Assembly (NCBI RefSeq): GCF_016625195.1
Contig: NZ_JACVUP010000008.1
Location: 186,001 to 250,000 of the forward strand
Length of the DNA stretch: 64,000 nucleotides
Reading direction: 5' to 3'
From: Erwinia sp. S63
GTDB taxonomy: Bacteria > Pseudomonadota > Gammaproteobacteria > Enterobacterales > Enterobacteriaceae
Shown: positions 1 to 9,368 of the stretch, piece by piece
Layout: every line of letters starts with the position of its first letter
Numbering within the stretch: the stretch's first letter is position 1
Position numbers and translations under genes: made by a program
The notes under the pieces: generated by a model
What the model saw: only the letters and a program-made list of their open reading frames with translations
What the model was told of the DNA's origin: nothing
Databases searched by the model: none

Positions 1-163
1 GCAACCACTCAGGGATATCCGGTGGGAAAAACAGCTCACCAATCACGGCAGCAAAGAAGACGAAGATAATGAAGTCGTAGAATTCCAGCGCCCCGCCGAG
101 GGCAGCCAGCGACAGGGTTTTATAATCCTGGCCGTTGAGACGGCGCGTTGTGTGTGCATCCAT
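1..163 (-). CDS. MFS transporter, N-terminal fragment (cut by window edge)
   Basis: Only the first 54 codons lie in the window; the gene runs leftwards off the edge. The reverse-strand translation begins MDAHTTRRLNGQDYKTLSLA and continues into GGALEFYDFIIFVFFAAVIG, the first transmembrane helix of metabolite:H+ symporter (MHS) type major facilitator proteins (ProP/citrate-transporter-like). The motif of Gly-Leu-Glu-Phe-Tyr-Asp type in the first helix is characteristic of that subfamily. The start is the ATG at 161-163. The substrate cannot be told from this fragment. It lies downstream of mog on the same strand. Confidence 0.7.
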   Translation of the reverse strand, partial: MDAHTTRRLNGQDYKTLSLAALGGALEFYDFIIFVFFAAVIGELFFPPDIPEWL

Positions 164-276
164 AGTCGTGCGGTATCCAGAGGCAAAGTCAGAATAGTTG
201 TAAAGCTGGAGTTACTATACCGTCAATATTTCGCCACACCAGTACCGCTGGATTTTATGCCTGAAAACGGCGATTT

Positions 277-864
277 TCAGACGTTTGTCTCACGCCTTGC
301 GCTTTTGGGGCGAAATGCTGCTACCACTTCCTGATTGGTTTCCACATAAGGCCCTTCCAGCAACTGTAAACAATAAGGTACAGCGGCGAAGATGCCGGGG
401 ACTTTTACCGCGCCATCTTCCGCTTTCAGCCCTTCCAGCGTCTCTTTAATGGATTTCGGCTGGCCGGGAAGATTGAGAATCAGCGACTGCTTGCGGATCA
501 CCCCCACCTGACGCGAGAGGATCGCGGTTGGCACAAACTGCAGGCTGATTTGACGCATCTGCTCACCAAAGCCAGGCATTTCACGATCGGCAACCGCTAA
601 AGTGGCATCCGGCGTGACATCGCGGCGCGCTGGGCCGGTGCCGCCGGTGGTCAACACCAGGTTGCAGAACAGCTCATCGACCAGTTCGCAGATCGCCTGC
701 TCAATCATCGGCTGCTCATCCGGCACTAAACGGGTTTCGATTTCAAACGGCGTAGTGAGGGCGCTAGCTAGCCAGCTTTCCAGCGCCGGAATGCCCTGAT
801 CCTGATAAATGCCGTTAGCAGCACGATCGGAAACGGAAATTAATCCAATACGTAAAGTATCCAT
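277..864 (-). CDS. mog: Molybdopterin adenylyltransferase Mog
   Basis: Cytoplasmic enzyme of molybdenum-cofactor synthesis. It adenylates molybdopterin with ATP to give the MPT-AMP used for molybdate insertion. The 195-residue product starts MDTLRIGLISVSDRAANGIY and has the MoeA/Mog fold signature TTGGTGPARRDVTPDAT near residues 74-90. The reading frame stays open a further 39 codons upstream, but the ATG at 862-864 is chosen because family members begin with this sequence at this length. Its ribosome-binding site is weak. It follows talB on the same strand, as in E. coli, with a terminator-like hairpin between them. Confidence 0.93.
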   Translation of the reverse strand: MDTLRIGLISVSDRAANGIYQDQGIPALESWLASALTTPFEIETRLVPDEQPMIEQAICELVDELFCNLVLTTGGTGPARRDVTPDATLAVADREMPGFGEQMRQISLQFVPTAILSRQVGVIRKQSLILNLPGQPKSIKETLEGLKAEDGAVKVPGIFAAVPYCLQLLEGPYVETNQEVVAAFRPKSARRETNV

Positions 865-950
865 TAAGTTATCGCTGTGGTTGACCGCAATGCGGCAATT
901 GAAGGGGAATGCAAAAAGGATAATACAAAGCGGAAGCGAGGGGAAAGCGT

Positions 951-978
951 AAAACCGTGGCGACGGGTGCCGCCACGG
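951..978 (-). terminator. Rho-independent terminator downstream of talB
   Basis: Perfect 8-bp inverted repeat CCGTGGCG / CGCCACGG with an 8-nt loop, followed on the minus strand by TTTT. It lies 9 nt past the talB stop and would separate talB from mog. Confidence 0.75.
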
Positions 979-987
979 CAAATCACC

Positions 988-1941
988 TTACAGCAGTTCG
1001 GCGATCATCTTCTCAAGTTTGCCCTGGTCGATGGCAAAGTTGCGGATGCCTTCAGCCAGTTTGGTCACAGCCATTGGATCCTGGTTGTGCTGCCAGAAGA
1101 ACTCGGCTTCGGTCATTTTCGCTGGACGCGCTTTGACTTCACCGGTGTAGCTCAGCTTACGCTCAACAGTCCCTTCGCTCTCAGCCAGCTCTTTCAGCAG
1201 GCCCGGAGAGATGGTCAGACGGTCGCAACCAGCCAGCTCAATGATTTCGCCGACGTTACGGAAGCTGGCACCCATTACCACAGTTTCGTAACCGTGCTGT
1301 TTGTAATAGTTGTAGATTTCCGCCACAGACACCACGCCTGGATCTTCATGCGCAGCGTACTCTTTCTTGTCGGTGTTCTGCTTGTACCAGTCGAGAATAC
1401 GGCCAACGAATGGAGAAATCAGGAACACGCCCGCTTCCGCACAGGCACGCGCCTGCGCGAAGGAGAACAGCAGAGTCAGGTTACAGTTGATGCCTTCTTT
1501 TTCCAGCTGCTCAGCAGCACGGATGCCCTGCCAGGTTGAAGCCAGTTTGATCAGGATACGGTCGTTGCTGATGCCGGCATCGTTGTACAGTTTGATCAGG
1601 CTACGCGCCTTTGCGATGCTCGCTTCGGTGTCGTAAGAGAGACGTGCGTCAACTTCAGTTGAGATACGGCCTGGGATCAGTTTCAGAATTTCCAGACCAA
1701 TGTTGACGGCCAGCTTGTCAGAAACCAGTGCCAGCTGCTCTTCTTTATTGCTGCTCTGCTGACGTGCCCAGGTAATGGCTTCGTCAATCAGTTTGCGGTA
1801 TTCAGGGATTTGAGCGGCGTTAAGGATCAAAGAAGGGTTGGTGGTCGCATCTTGCGGCTGATAAAGCTTCATCGCCGCGATATCACCGGTGTCGGCGACC
1901 ACAGTAGTCAGCTGACGCAAGGAAGTAAGTTTGTCCGTCAT
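988..1941 (-). CDS. talB: Transaldolase B
   Basis: Non-oxidative pentose-phosphate enzyme, cytoplasmic. It transfers a dihydroxyacetone unit from sedoheptulose 7-phosphate to glyceraldehyde 3-phosphate. At 317 residues it matches the length of E. coli TalB. The Schiff-base lysine is at position 132 in [18 protein letters not shown]. The class I transaldolase signatures [10 protein letters not shown] (31-40) and the [15 protein letters not shown] stretch are intact. The start is the ATG at 1939-1941. It is divergent from yaaA across about 210 bp. E. coli has yaaJ between these genes; it is absent here. Confidence 0.97.
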   Translation of the reverse strand: MTDKLTSLRQLTTVVADTGDIAAMKLYQPQDATTNPSLILNAAQIPEYRKLIDEAITWARQQSSNKEEQLALVSDKLAVNIGLEILKLIPGRISTEVDARLSYDTEASIAKARSLIKLYNDAGISNDRILIKLASTWQGIRAAEQLEKEGINCNLTLLFSFAQARACAEAGVFLISPFVGRILDWYKQNTDKKEYAAHEDPGVVSVAEIYNYYKQHGYETVVMGASFRNVGEIIELAGCDRLTISPGLLKELAESEGTVERKLSYTGEVKARPAKMTEAEFFWQHNQDPMAVTKLAEGIRNFAIDQGKLEKMIAELL

Positions 1942-2154
1942 GGTTCTCTTTCTCTTAGGTTGACTGTCAGGGTGTAAAAGGCTGTTGGGATAATATCACG
2001 CACAATTCAGTGCGCAACATCACGAAGTGCCTCATTACGATAGCGCTAACAAATGGGAGCGATTTGCCGATCCGTGCAGCTTTTTTGCTACACTCGTCGC
2101 AACTCAATTCCCACCAATCCCCTGTAAACAGGCGGGTCAACAAGGACAAACACG

Positions 2155-2928
2155 ATGCTGATGGTTATCTCGCCAGCGAAGACACTGGATTTTGAAAGCC
2201 CGCTGGCGACACAGCGCTTTACGCAGTCAACACTGTTAGAAAAGTCACAACAGTTGATCGATGTTGCGCGCGATCTCTCACCGGCGCAGATCGGATCGCT
2301 GATGGGCATCAGCGACAAACTGGCGCATCTGAATGCCGATCGCTTTAACCAATGGCAGCCGCCCTTCACGCTCGACAATGCACGTCAGGCGATTCTGGCG
2401 TTTAAAGGTGACGTGTATACCGGCTTGCAGGCTGAGACGTTCAGTGAGGCGGATTTCGATTTCGCTCAGCAGCATCTGCGCATGCTGTCCGGTTTATACG
2501 GCGTGCTGCGTCCGCTGGATTTGATGCAGCCTTACCGCCTGGAAATGGGCATCAAGCTGGCCAACCCGGCGGCGAAAGATCTCTATGGTTTCTGGGGTGA
2601 TTTACTGACGCAGAAGCTCAATGAAGCGATGGCCGAGCAAGGCGATGAGGTGCTGATCAACCTCGCGTCCGATGAGTACTTCAAAGCGGTGAAGCCGAAG
2701 CAACTGAACGGTGAGTTGATCAAGCCGGTGTTCCTTGATGAGAAGAACGGCAAGTTTAAAGTGATCAGTTTTTACGCCAAGAAAGCGCGTGGCCTGATGA
2801 GCCGCTATGTGATTCAGAACCGCCTGATCAAGCCAGAGCAGCTGAAACAGTTTGATGTCGATGGCTACTTCTTTGCGGCTGATGAGAGCAAGGGTAACGA
2901 GCTGGTGTTTAAGCGCCACGAGCAATAG
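2155..2928 (+). CDS. yaaA: Peroxide stress protein YaaA
   Basis: DUF328/UPF0246 family protein of 257 residues. The start [16 protein letters not shown] and the [18 protein letters not shown] segment are family hallmarks. In E. coli YaaA is an OxyR-regulated DNA-binding protein that limits intracellular unincorporated iron during H2O2 stress. The ATG at 2155 is preceded by AAGGAC. It ends 104 bp before the convergent last gene of the T6SS cluster, so yaaA marks one border of that insertion: in E. coli the next genes are yaaX and thrC. Confidence 0.95.
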   Translation: MLMVISPAKTLDFESPLATQRFTQSTLLEKSQQLIDVARDLSPAQIGSLMGISDKLAHLNADRFNQWQPPFTLDNARQAILAFKGDVYTGLQAETFSEADFDFAQQHLRMLSGLYGVLRPLDLMQPYRLEMGIKLANPAAKDLYGFWGDLLTQKLNEAMAEQGDEVLINLASDEYFKAVKPKQLNGELIKPVFLDEKNGKFKVISFYAKKARGLMSRYVIQNRLIKPEQLKQFDVDGYFFAADESKGNELVFKRHEQ

Positions 2929-2951
2929 CCCGGCGTGCCATTCAGTGCACA

Positions 2952-2985
2952 TGAAAATCAGGTCGCCCAAATGGCGACCTGAACT
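2952..2985. terminator. Terminator between yaaA and the T6SS operon
   Basis: Perfect 9-bp inverted repeat CAGGTCGCC (2959-2967) / GGCGACCTG (2973-2981). On the minus strand it is followed by ATTTT, so it best serves the end of the T6SS operon (tssE stops at 3032). On the plus strand it also follows yaaA by 30 bp but has no T-run. Confidence 0.7.
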
Positions 2986-3031
2986 CATGACCGGCAGTTA
3001 ACCGTAGCGGCGTGATTTATCACGCTTATCT

Positions 3032-3457
3032 CTAGCGCGAATGACCTTTCTGCCGCAGATGCCGTACCAGCACGCGGCCTTCGGGCATAAACTCGGTGCC
3101 AAAACGCACCAGTCCCACCTGCTTTAACTCAGCTTCTAACGTATAGCGCAGATGACCCGGCGTGCGCTGTTCCATTAAGGTCAGCTGCACCTCTTTAAGT
3201 CGGGGCTCATATTTCAGCAGCGTGTAGCGCAGGATTGCCATCAGCCGATGCGCGGTGGCGGGCAATCCCTGCAGAATCACGCTCATATCCGGCAGACCAT
3301 AATCGGGCAGATGCGCCAGCGATCCAGCGCGGCTGTTGAGAATGCGCTGCATGTTATCCAGCACCGACAGGATCACCTGCTCCCGCTCATCCACCTGATT
3401 CAGATCCAACTCCCCCTCAAAGTTGAAGGAGAGCATTTCATACAGCGAAGGATTCAT
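3032..3457 (-). CDS. tssE: T6SS baseplate subunit TssE (gp25-like)
   Basis: Baseplate wedge component homologous to phage T4 gp25, cytoplasmic. The 141-residue product has the family core: LPDYGLPDMS near residues 49-58, and the YEPRLKEVQLTL stretch near 89-100, equivalent to the gp25 EPR motif that contacts the sheath. The start is the ATG at 3455-3457 behind AAGGAA. It is the last gene of the minus-strand T6SS operon; tssJ ends 2 bp upstream. Confidence 0.93.
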   Translation of the reverse strand: MNPSLYEMLSFNFEGELDLNQVDEREQVILSVLDNMQRILNSRAGSLAHLPDYGLPDMSVILQGLPATAHRLMAILRYTLLKYEPRLKEVQLTLMEQRTPGHLRYTLEAELKQVGLVRFGTEFMPEGRVLVRHLRQKGHSR

Positions 3458-3459
3458 CG

Positions 3460-3984
3460 CTATTCCTTGTGCTTCAACGCTAAATCGCCATTGCCCAGCA
3501 CGATCACCCGCGCATCATCAGCATCGAGATCGTCGCGATCCAGCACCAAACGCCAGCTGTTCTTTTGTAAATCAGGCGAGCGGAACAAACCGACCACAGC
3601 GACGTATTTGGTTTCTTTATCCATCGGCACATCCAGTGACACGCTGCCGCCCGGCATGACGGTGACATCACGTTGCGCCAGCAGGTCGCCTTTTAGCGTG
3701 CTGTCCGCCTGGGTTAACAGCGTCTGATAATCGGCTTTATCGAACGCCTGACGATCCTTCAGCTGATAAACCCGCAGCAGCGTGGCGAGCGGTACATCAC
3801 CTTCATCGCTGTTAACGCCGCTGCGTGTGGTGAAATCGAGATGCAGCGTGGTGATCTTCTTATAGAAGATCGATCGCGTCATTGAAGCCGTGCCTTCGGA
3901 AACACTCTGCGTCAAACCACAACCGCTAAGCAGTACTGCGCCAATCATCGTCACTGCCGCGAATTTAAAATTGATAACCGCCAT
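3460..3984 (-). CDS. tssJ: T6SS outer-membrane lipoprotein TssJ
   Basis: Lipoprotein of the membrane complex. It is anchored in the outer membrane and binds the periplasmic domain of TssM. The N-terminus is a lipoprotein signal peptide with lipobox LLSGC (Cys 22). The rest is a beta-sandwich domain typical of TssJ/VasD, with the conserved YKKITTLHLDFTTRSGVNSD region and LLRVYQLKD. The start is taken as the ATG at 3982-3984 (AGAGG upstream) rather than the TTG one codon earlier. It overlaps the end of tssG by 20 bp, which suggests translational coupling. Confidence 0.92.
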   Translation of the reverse strand: MAVINFKFAAVTMIGAVLLSGCGLTQSVSEGTASMTRSIFYKKITTLHLDFTTRSGVNSDEGDVPLATLLRVYQLKDRQAFDKADYQTLLTQADSTLKGDLLAQRDVTVMPGGSVSLDVPMDKETKYVAVVGLFRSPDLQKNSWRLVLDRDDLDADDARVIVLGNGDLALKHKE

Positions 3985-5053
3985 CAATGGCCTCTCGTTG
4001 AACAGGATTAGGAGTCAGTCCCTGGTAGACATCCAGGTTTATCGTGATGTTGTCCGGCAGCGATGCTGGCTTGCGTTTGGCGCTGAAGCCCAGAATCGCG
4101 CTGCGCCCCAGTTGCACATGGTGGCGCTGCAGCCGGGCATCGGGCAGTACGCTGTGCGGTAACGTCAGCTGGAGTTTGGCACTGCAGCGCCAGCCAAGGT
4201 ATACCCGCAGCAGCACCAGCAAGTCGCTGTGCAGTTGACCGCCGGGCTGCCAGCCACGCGCTTCTTCGGCATCTGCGGTATAGAGCTTCAACAGCAGTTG
4301 GCTGTTGGCATCGACACCGACCTTGCCCAGCACCTGGCGTTGTGACAGTAAGGTGCGTTGCTGCGGATTAAACCCGGCGGGTTGCGCAAGCGGCACCGAT
4401 TGCGGCCAGTGGGCGATCACCCGCGCGCGCGTATGCGGGGCCAGCAGCGTCACCAGCGACTGCACACCTTCCGCGGTACGTGTCGGCAATCGCATGGTGC
4501 TAAGGAGCGCAAGAAAGCGCGACATGGGCGTGGCGATCTTACGTGCCGATCCGGGAATGCCCAGGCCGATCAACCCCAGCAAACACTGTGAGGTGGCATC
4601 GCTGCCGCCCGCTTCGTAGCTGGCGGGATAAGAGTATTTGCGCCAGATGCGATAGAACTGCGTCAGCATGCGGTGGTTAAAAATATCCAGAAAGCCTTCA
4701 ATCGCCTGATACCCTTCGCGGCGCTGGGCAATGTCATCGAGATAGCGCGTGGGCAGTGGCGAGTCCACGCCGTATAAGCCCAGGAAAGTGGTGCGCACCG
4801 AAGGCAACTGATCCGGTGTTTCACCCCACTCGACGCGTTTCATCTCACTGCTGGGAAAGCCCATGCCCGGATGCGGCCGAAAGCGCAGCGGATCGTTGGC
4901 GGGCGATGAAGTCGATCCCAGTGGCGCAGTACCCGCACTGGCATTTTCCACCAGCTGACAGAAGCGATAAAAATTGGTTTTGTGGATCACCGGCGCGATC
5001 CGCGCAATCACCCCGGAATGCGCTGGCTGTGATTCTCTTTCCATCGCAGGCAT
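3965..5053 (-). CDS. tssG: T6SS baseplate subunit TssG
   Basis: Baseplate wedge protein of the ImpH/VasB family, which forms a TssF2G complex. The 362-residue product has the family N-terminus (KTNFYRFCQLVEN near 25-37), LRFRPHPGMGFPSSEM, and the IEGFLDIFNHRMLTQFYRIW block. It overlaps the end of tssF by 46 bp. Two ATG codons (5053 and 5044) follow a strong GGAGG. The upstream one is only 3 nt from it, so the true start may be three codons further in. Confidence 0.93.
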   Translation of the reverse strand: MPAMERESQPAHSGVIARIAPVIHKTNFYRFCQLVENASAGTAPLGSTSSPANDPLRFRPHPGMGFPSSEMKRVEWGETPDQLPSVRTTFLGLYGVDSPLPTRYLDDIAQRREGYQAIEGFLDIFNHRMLTQFYRIWRKYSYPASYEAGGSDATSQCLLGLIGLGIPGSARKIATPMSRFLALLSTMRLPTRTAEGVQSLVTLLAPHTRARVIAHWPQSVPLAQPAGFNPQQRTLLSQRQVLGKVGVDANSQLLLKLYTADAEEARGWQPGGQLHSDLLVLLRVYLGWRCSAKLQLTLPHSVLPDARLQRHHVQLGRSAILGFSAKRKPASLPDNITINLDVYQGLTPNPVQREAIDGGYQF

Positions 5054-6777
5054 CGTCCTCCAGGTTGCAAAATCAAAGTTAACTGATTGAAAAGATGAAT
5101 ATCAGCGTAACGTGCAAAGAACTGATTCAGCATCTCACCAAACAAGCAGATATCGCCCTCACCGCTAAAGCCATCACTGTTGAGGGTCACTTCAATATCC
5201 ACGCCGCGCAGCAAGAAGCCCTGCTCAAAGCGCTGAATCAGATGGTGTTTCACTTCCACAATGGCTTCCAGACGACGGCGGTTCATCTCGCTGTCGGTCC
5301 AGTCATACAGCGCCAGCGTGCCGCGAAGCACCTCGGCGTTGTCCATCATGCTCAGGAAGTTTGATCCCAGATGACTCAGGATGCGCCAGTGAAAACGATC
5401 TTCTGCCGGGGGGTAACAAGGCAGCGTTGGCGCGCAAAGGTTTTGCACCCGCAGCGGCACCTGGGTGGTTTGCAATGCGGTATCGAGTAAGGTGCTGCGC
5501 AGCGCTTTGCGCGGTAACTGGCCGTTGGTGCCGGTGATGCGCAGCGACAGGGTTTCACCCGCCTGCTGCTTGTCATCCTCAAACGCGTCGCCACCGAGAA
5601 TGATCCAGGTATCGTGCAAACCGGATGGCCCGCGTCGGACACGCGTGTGGAAATAACGTTCTGGCGCATTGTGCCGCAGCATCCCGCCACGATGGCGGAA
5701 GCTGGTGAAAGGCACATACTCCTGCTCGTTGGCACGCTTAGAGGATCGCACGGAGTCCACCGAGTAAATTTCGGTGTGTCCATCCTGCACACGCAGTGGC
5801 CGCAGCAAGTACTCGTTTTCCAGCCCAGTGATGGTGAGAGGATCGGCATCCATCGTGAACAGATTCACCACGGGCACACAGTGCAGGCGGAAGCTGTCGC
5901 GGTTAAACGGCAGGTCATACTGCCAGTGCTCGCTCAACACAATGTCGATTTCGAACCACGGCAATGAGGCGGGCAGCAGCACCTGTTCGAGGCCATTAAG
6001 CGCCACAAACATAAACTTCTCGCGGAAGGTGAAGTACTCCAGCAGCAGTTGGTAACCGCTAAATGCGGTGTCGCTTTTCGGCCAAAGACAATCCTCTGAG
6101 TCAAAGCCCTTTGGCGAAAAATATCCGTCCAGTCGACGGCGATCGGGCACTGGCTGGCCGGGGTAGCGCAGATAAATCGCGTGAGTTTGTCGGGTCAATG
6201 CCAGGTGCAATGCAGACGCTACGGGCGTATCGGCATTGAGATAGAGCGGCAAAGCGCTCAAATCCACTTCGCGCCAGTCGGCTAAGGCGCTGCAATCAAA
6301 ACGCAGACGGATCATCGAACGTCCATCCGCCTCGGTTTGGAGTGAGGCATCGCTCAGCGTCAGCGGATTGATGGTCATGGGTTGCGTGGTGCGATAACGA
6401 CAACGCGTCCCTTTGCTGCCCACTGGTTGCGACATCACTTCAAAGCCGCTGTCGAGGGTTTCACTGACTTTCATCGCCCGGTGCTGCGGCGCCAGTTCAA
6501 CAATCGACAGAGACGGAATGGTGCGCAGATAGTGCGGCCACAACAGGCTGACCAACCCTTCGGTGAGTTCTGGCAGGTCATCATCCAGCTTCTCTCTCAG
6601 GCGGCCCATCAAAAAGGCAAAGCCCTCAAACAGACGTTCCACGTAAGGGTCGCGGTCACCCACTTTGTCCAGATTCAGCATCGCGGCACGATCGGGATGC
6701 GCCTGGGCAAACTCGTGTGCAGCCTCTTTCAGATAACGCATTTCCGCTTCGTAGTAGCGCAGCGTTAAGTCATCCAT
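5008..6777 (-). CDS. tssF: T6SS baseplate subunit TssF
   Basis: Baseplate protein of the ImpG/VasA family. The 589-residue product starts MDDLTLRYYEAEMRYLKEAA, followed by the near-invariant DPYVERLFEGFAFLMGRLRE segment (residues about 43-62) and LLWPHYLRTIPS. Length is normal for the family. The start is the ATG at 6775-6777. It lies 25 bp after tssA and overlaps tssG, in the common order tssA-tssF-tssG. Confidence 0.95.
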   Translation of the reverse strand: MDDLTLRYYEAEMRYLKEAAHEFAQAHPDRAAMLNLDKVGDRDPYVERLFEGFAFLMGRLREKLDDDLPELTEGLVSLLWPHYLRTIPSLSIVELAPQHRAMKVSETLDSGFEVMSQPVGSKGTRCRYRTTQPMTINPLTLSDASLQTEADGRSMIRLRFDCSALADWREVDLSALPLYLNADTPVASALHLALTRQTHAIYLRYPGQPVPDRRRLDGYFSPKGFDSEDCLWPKSDTAFSGYQLLLEYFTFREKFMFVALNGLEQVLLPASLPWFEIDIVLSEHWQYDLPFNRDSFRLHCVPVVNLFTMDADPLTITGLENEYLLRPLRVQDGHTEIYSVDSVRSSKRANEQEYVPFTSFRHRGGMLRHNAPERYFHTRVRRGPSGLHDTWIILGGDAFEDDKQQAGETLSLRITGTNGQLPRKALRSTLLDTALQTTQVPLRVQNLCAPTLPCYPPAEDRFHWRILSHLGSNFLSMMDNAEVLRGTLALYDWTDSEMNRRRLEAIVEVKHHLIQRFEQGFLLRGVDIEVTLNSDGFSGEGDICLFGEMLNQFFARYADIHLFNQLTLILQPGGRCLRWKENHSQRIPG

Positions 6778-6802
6778 GTAAACCTCATTGGTTCTTGTCT
6801 TA

Positions 6803-8398
6803 TCAGGTGTTAAACAGCACCGCTGCCTGCACCGGGTCGATGGCGACCAGGCCCGCTAGCAGTGCGTCGATTTGTCTTGATAGCGCAGCTTTATCTCCTT
6901 CGCTGCGCTGCAGTTTCAGGCGCAGCAGCTTTAGCAGACGTGCTTTTACCTCAAATAGCAGCGTGGGTTCCCACTGCTCCAGACGCAGCGACTGATCGCC
7001 CCGATCCAGCTCGCTCAGCAGATGCTGTGCCATATCATTTTTGCCGCAGGACTCCGCCACGCGCGCCATTAGCAATCGCTGCAACCAGCGCTCGCGACGT
7101 GTGCTGACCTCCGGCGCGTCACTGATCCAGCGCAGCGCCGCATCCAGGCCATCGCTATCGGCACGGGTCAGCGCCTCTTCTTCCAGCGCGGTGATGTCAT
7201 AACCCGCGCCGCTGCTGACCACGCGCGTTTCCGGCTGCCAGCGCGGTTGATTCCCCTGCACGTGCTGGGCAATCCACTGGCGCGTGGTGTCATCCGCGAA
7301 GGCGGTGCCATCGTTGAAGCGCTGATTTTCCAGCTCGGGTAAACGCTCAAGAAACATGCCGAGGTCGCGTTTGGCGATTTCCGCCCACTGCAAATAAGGA
7401 TGGCCAGATTTACTCAGCGCCTGATTGGCATACCAGTGCAGATCCAGCCAAAAGTGATTCACGCCTTCGATAAACATGCGTTCCACCTGCTCCAGCAACT
7501 CCATCCAGCTCTGTTGCAGATGCAGGCGTTTCAACTGGGCGCGAAGTTCGCTACGCGGCGGGATCAGGCGTGTATTGCCGCTGCTATCCTGTGCCGGAAG
7601 TTGATGCACCGTATCCCAACGCACGCTGCGCATCATGCGCGAACTGGCTAGCCAGCCTTGCGGTTGGTCGCGCAGGTAGCGAGTCAGTTCTCGCGCCTGA
7701 TCGATCAGATCACGGCCCGACTGAATCCGGGTCACGGCAACCGGTGCACTCTGCACTGCCGCCGCCGATGACTCTGTGGTGGGTGCCCCCTGCGGGCTTT
7801 GCTGGCTGGCACCGCCCGCCAGTTGCAGACGGGTTTCCAGCATTTTGACCAACCCATCCAGATCGGGCTGATTGGTGACCTCCCACGTTGCAAACTGGCT
7901 GTTGAGCAGACCGAGAGCGGCGATGGCTTGTTCAATTGCCTCGCGATTGGCCTCGGGAAACAGCGAAAGGCTGTCCTGTACTTTGCTCCCCGCCAACCAC
8001 TCCAGCGCGGCCTTACGGCTTTTGCCTCTGGCCGGCAGCAGTTGCTCACCGAAGTTTGCCACCAGCCCCGACAGCAGCGTGATGCCTGCCGCCAGTCCGG
8101 CATCGCCCTCCTGATGCAATCTCGCCCAGCAGTAATAGGTGGCGACACGAACGTCCTTGCACTGTTGCGTCAGCTGTTTTTCTGCCAGCTGGGCGATCAG
8201 TGCGGTATCCACGCCAGAGAGTTTGTTGACCTCTTCGCGCATTAGCTGGAAATCATCTTCATACGAAGGATCTTCACCAACGGGAGAGGATGCGCTAATG
8301 GGCTGCAGCCACGGCTGCCATGCTGCAAGTTGCTGTTGCGCCTGTTGATCGGCATCGCGCTGCCCGAAGCAGCGTTGAATCAGTTTTTGTAACATCAT
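6803..8398 (-). CDS. tssA: T6SS cap/baseplate protein TssA
   Basis: TssA initiates and caps tube-sheath polymerisation. The 531-residue product has an ImpA N-terminal domain (about residues 30-135; motif SPVGEDPSYEDDFQLMREEV) with the WLAGSKVQDSLSLFP region. A Gln/Ser/Ala-rich linker (about 195-220) leads to a C-terminal VasJ-like domain. That architecture places it among long TssA proteins. Two adjacent ATG codons (8398 and 8395) are possible starts and neither has a strong ribosome-binding site. It heads the tssAFGJE sub-operon, downstream of a variable interval. Confidence 0.9.
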   Translation of the reverse strand: MMLQKLIQRCFGQRDADQQAQQQLAAWQPWLQPISASSPVGEDPSYEDDFQLMREEVNKLSGVDTALIAQLAEKQLTQQCKDVRVATYYCWARLHQEGDAGLAAGITLLSGLVANFGEQLLPARGKSRKAALEWLAGSKVQDSLSLFPEANREAIEQAIAALGLLNSQFATWEVTNQPDLDGLVKMLETRLQLAGGASQQSPQGAPTTESSAAAVQSAPVAVTRIQSGRDLIDQARELTRYLRDQPQGWLASSRMMRSVRWDTVHQLPAQDSSGNTRLIPPRSELRAQLKRLHLQQSWMELLEQVERMFIEGVNHFWLDLHWYANQALSKSGHPYLQWAEIAKRDLGMFLERLPELENQRFNDGTAFADDTTRQWIAQHVQGNQPRWQPETRVVSSGAGYDITALEEEALTRADSDGLDAALRWISDAPEVSTRRERWLQRLLMARVAESCGKNDMAQHLLSELDRGDQSLRLEQWEPTLLFEVKARLLKLLRLKLQRSEGDKAALSRQIDALLAGLVAIDPVQAAVLFNT

Positions 8399-8481
8399 GA
8401 TGGTGTTTAATCTGAAGAGGTGATAGCGGCTCGCAGACCGCCGCGTTCGTTGATACCCGCTCGTGCAGACGATGGCGGCGA

Positions 8482-9051
8482 TTATGATGACGCGCTGCTG
8501 TCAGGATTGGGCGCTCTGATATGGTGACGCGTAGCCAGCATCACTCTGACCAGAAACACAACAAGCAGCAGTAAGCCTGCCAGCATCACTAATTCGCCGG
8601 AAAACGACAGCATGCGCGCATTTTCAGGGTGTTGTGGATCATAGTAGAGGGTGACACGATTGCCGCGTTGAACGCTGACGAGCCAACTGTAATTACTCGT
8701 TTTGACACGCCGGAGCTGACCGTCTGCCGAGCGATATTCCACAATCGGGATACGAGTGACGCGCTCTGAGCCAAAGTAACAGACGCCATTTTCGCAGGAG
8801 TAGTCACCGTCGCTTTTTGTCTTCCAGCGCGTCCTTTCAATGTAATCGACAATCACACCTTCGGTTTTCTGCCAGTACATCATTTGGTGCCATGAGTGCC
8901 AAAGCCCCCTCACACCAAAAAAGCTGAAAAACACGATACCTATCAGTGCGCCAAAAAAGATCCCGCGCATAATGCGCAGATCTATACGCTGCTCGCGCTG
9001 CTTCCGCTTTAGCCACTTACGGCGCACACGTTTTCTTGTGGATTTGTTCAT
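8482..9051 (-). CDS. DUF3592 membrane protein in the T6SS cluster
   Basis: A 189-residue protein with a very basic N-terminus (many Lys/Arg in the first 25 residues) and a membrane helix near 28-48. A soluble middle domain contains Cys residues (DYSCENGVCYFG) and YYDPQHPENARML, the typical DUF3592 ending. A second helix lies near 150-170. DUF3592 proteins have no settled function. It sits between the FGE-like lipoprotein genes and tssA in the same orientation, after a 317-bp AT-rich gap, so it could start its own transcript. It may be cargo rather than core machinery; the sequence does not decide this. Confidence 0.7.
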   Translation of the reverse strand: MNKSTRKRVRRKWLKRKQREQRIDLRIMRGIFFGALIGIVFFSFFGVRGLWHSWHQMMYWQKTEGVIVDYIERTRWKTKSDGDYSCENGVCYFGSERVTRIPIVEYRSADGQLRRVKTSNYSWLVSVQRGNRVTLYYDPQHPENARMLSFSGELVMLAGLLLLVVFLVRVMLATRHHIRAPNPDSSASS

Positions 9052-9368
9052 GGAATATGAAAAGTCCTGTTGAGCCAGGTACTGCCTATTTCACGGTATA
9101 AATAATAAGCAAGAAAAATCAGTTAGAACGCGAGAAGTTAAAATACAAACTCATCCATCATCCGCCAGGAAATTTAATTTTTTCTCTAAAGAGATTAATA
9201 CTGACCATAAAAATTAAAATAAATTAGTCTTTCTCCTTACTAAGTAACTCATTACATACAAATAATTGGACGTTTATTTTCCTTTGGAAATTGACAATGT
9301 CTTTCAAAAAATGTTAACGATTTAAAAAGTTACATTATTTCAATTTCAATGTTAGCTATTTTATATTT
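9052..9368. other. AT-rich intergenic stretch, no gene seen
   Basis: 317 bp between the DUF3592 gene and the frameshifted lipoprotein gene. It is strongly AT-rich with stop codons in all frames. No convincing promoter pair, terminator or RNA gene could be assigned; it may hold the promoter for the DUF3592-tssA part of the cluster. Confidence 0.5.
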
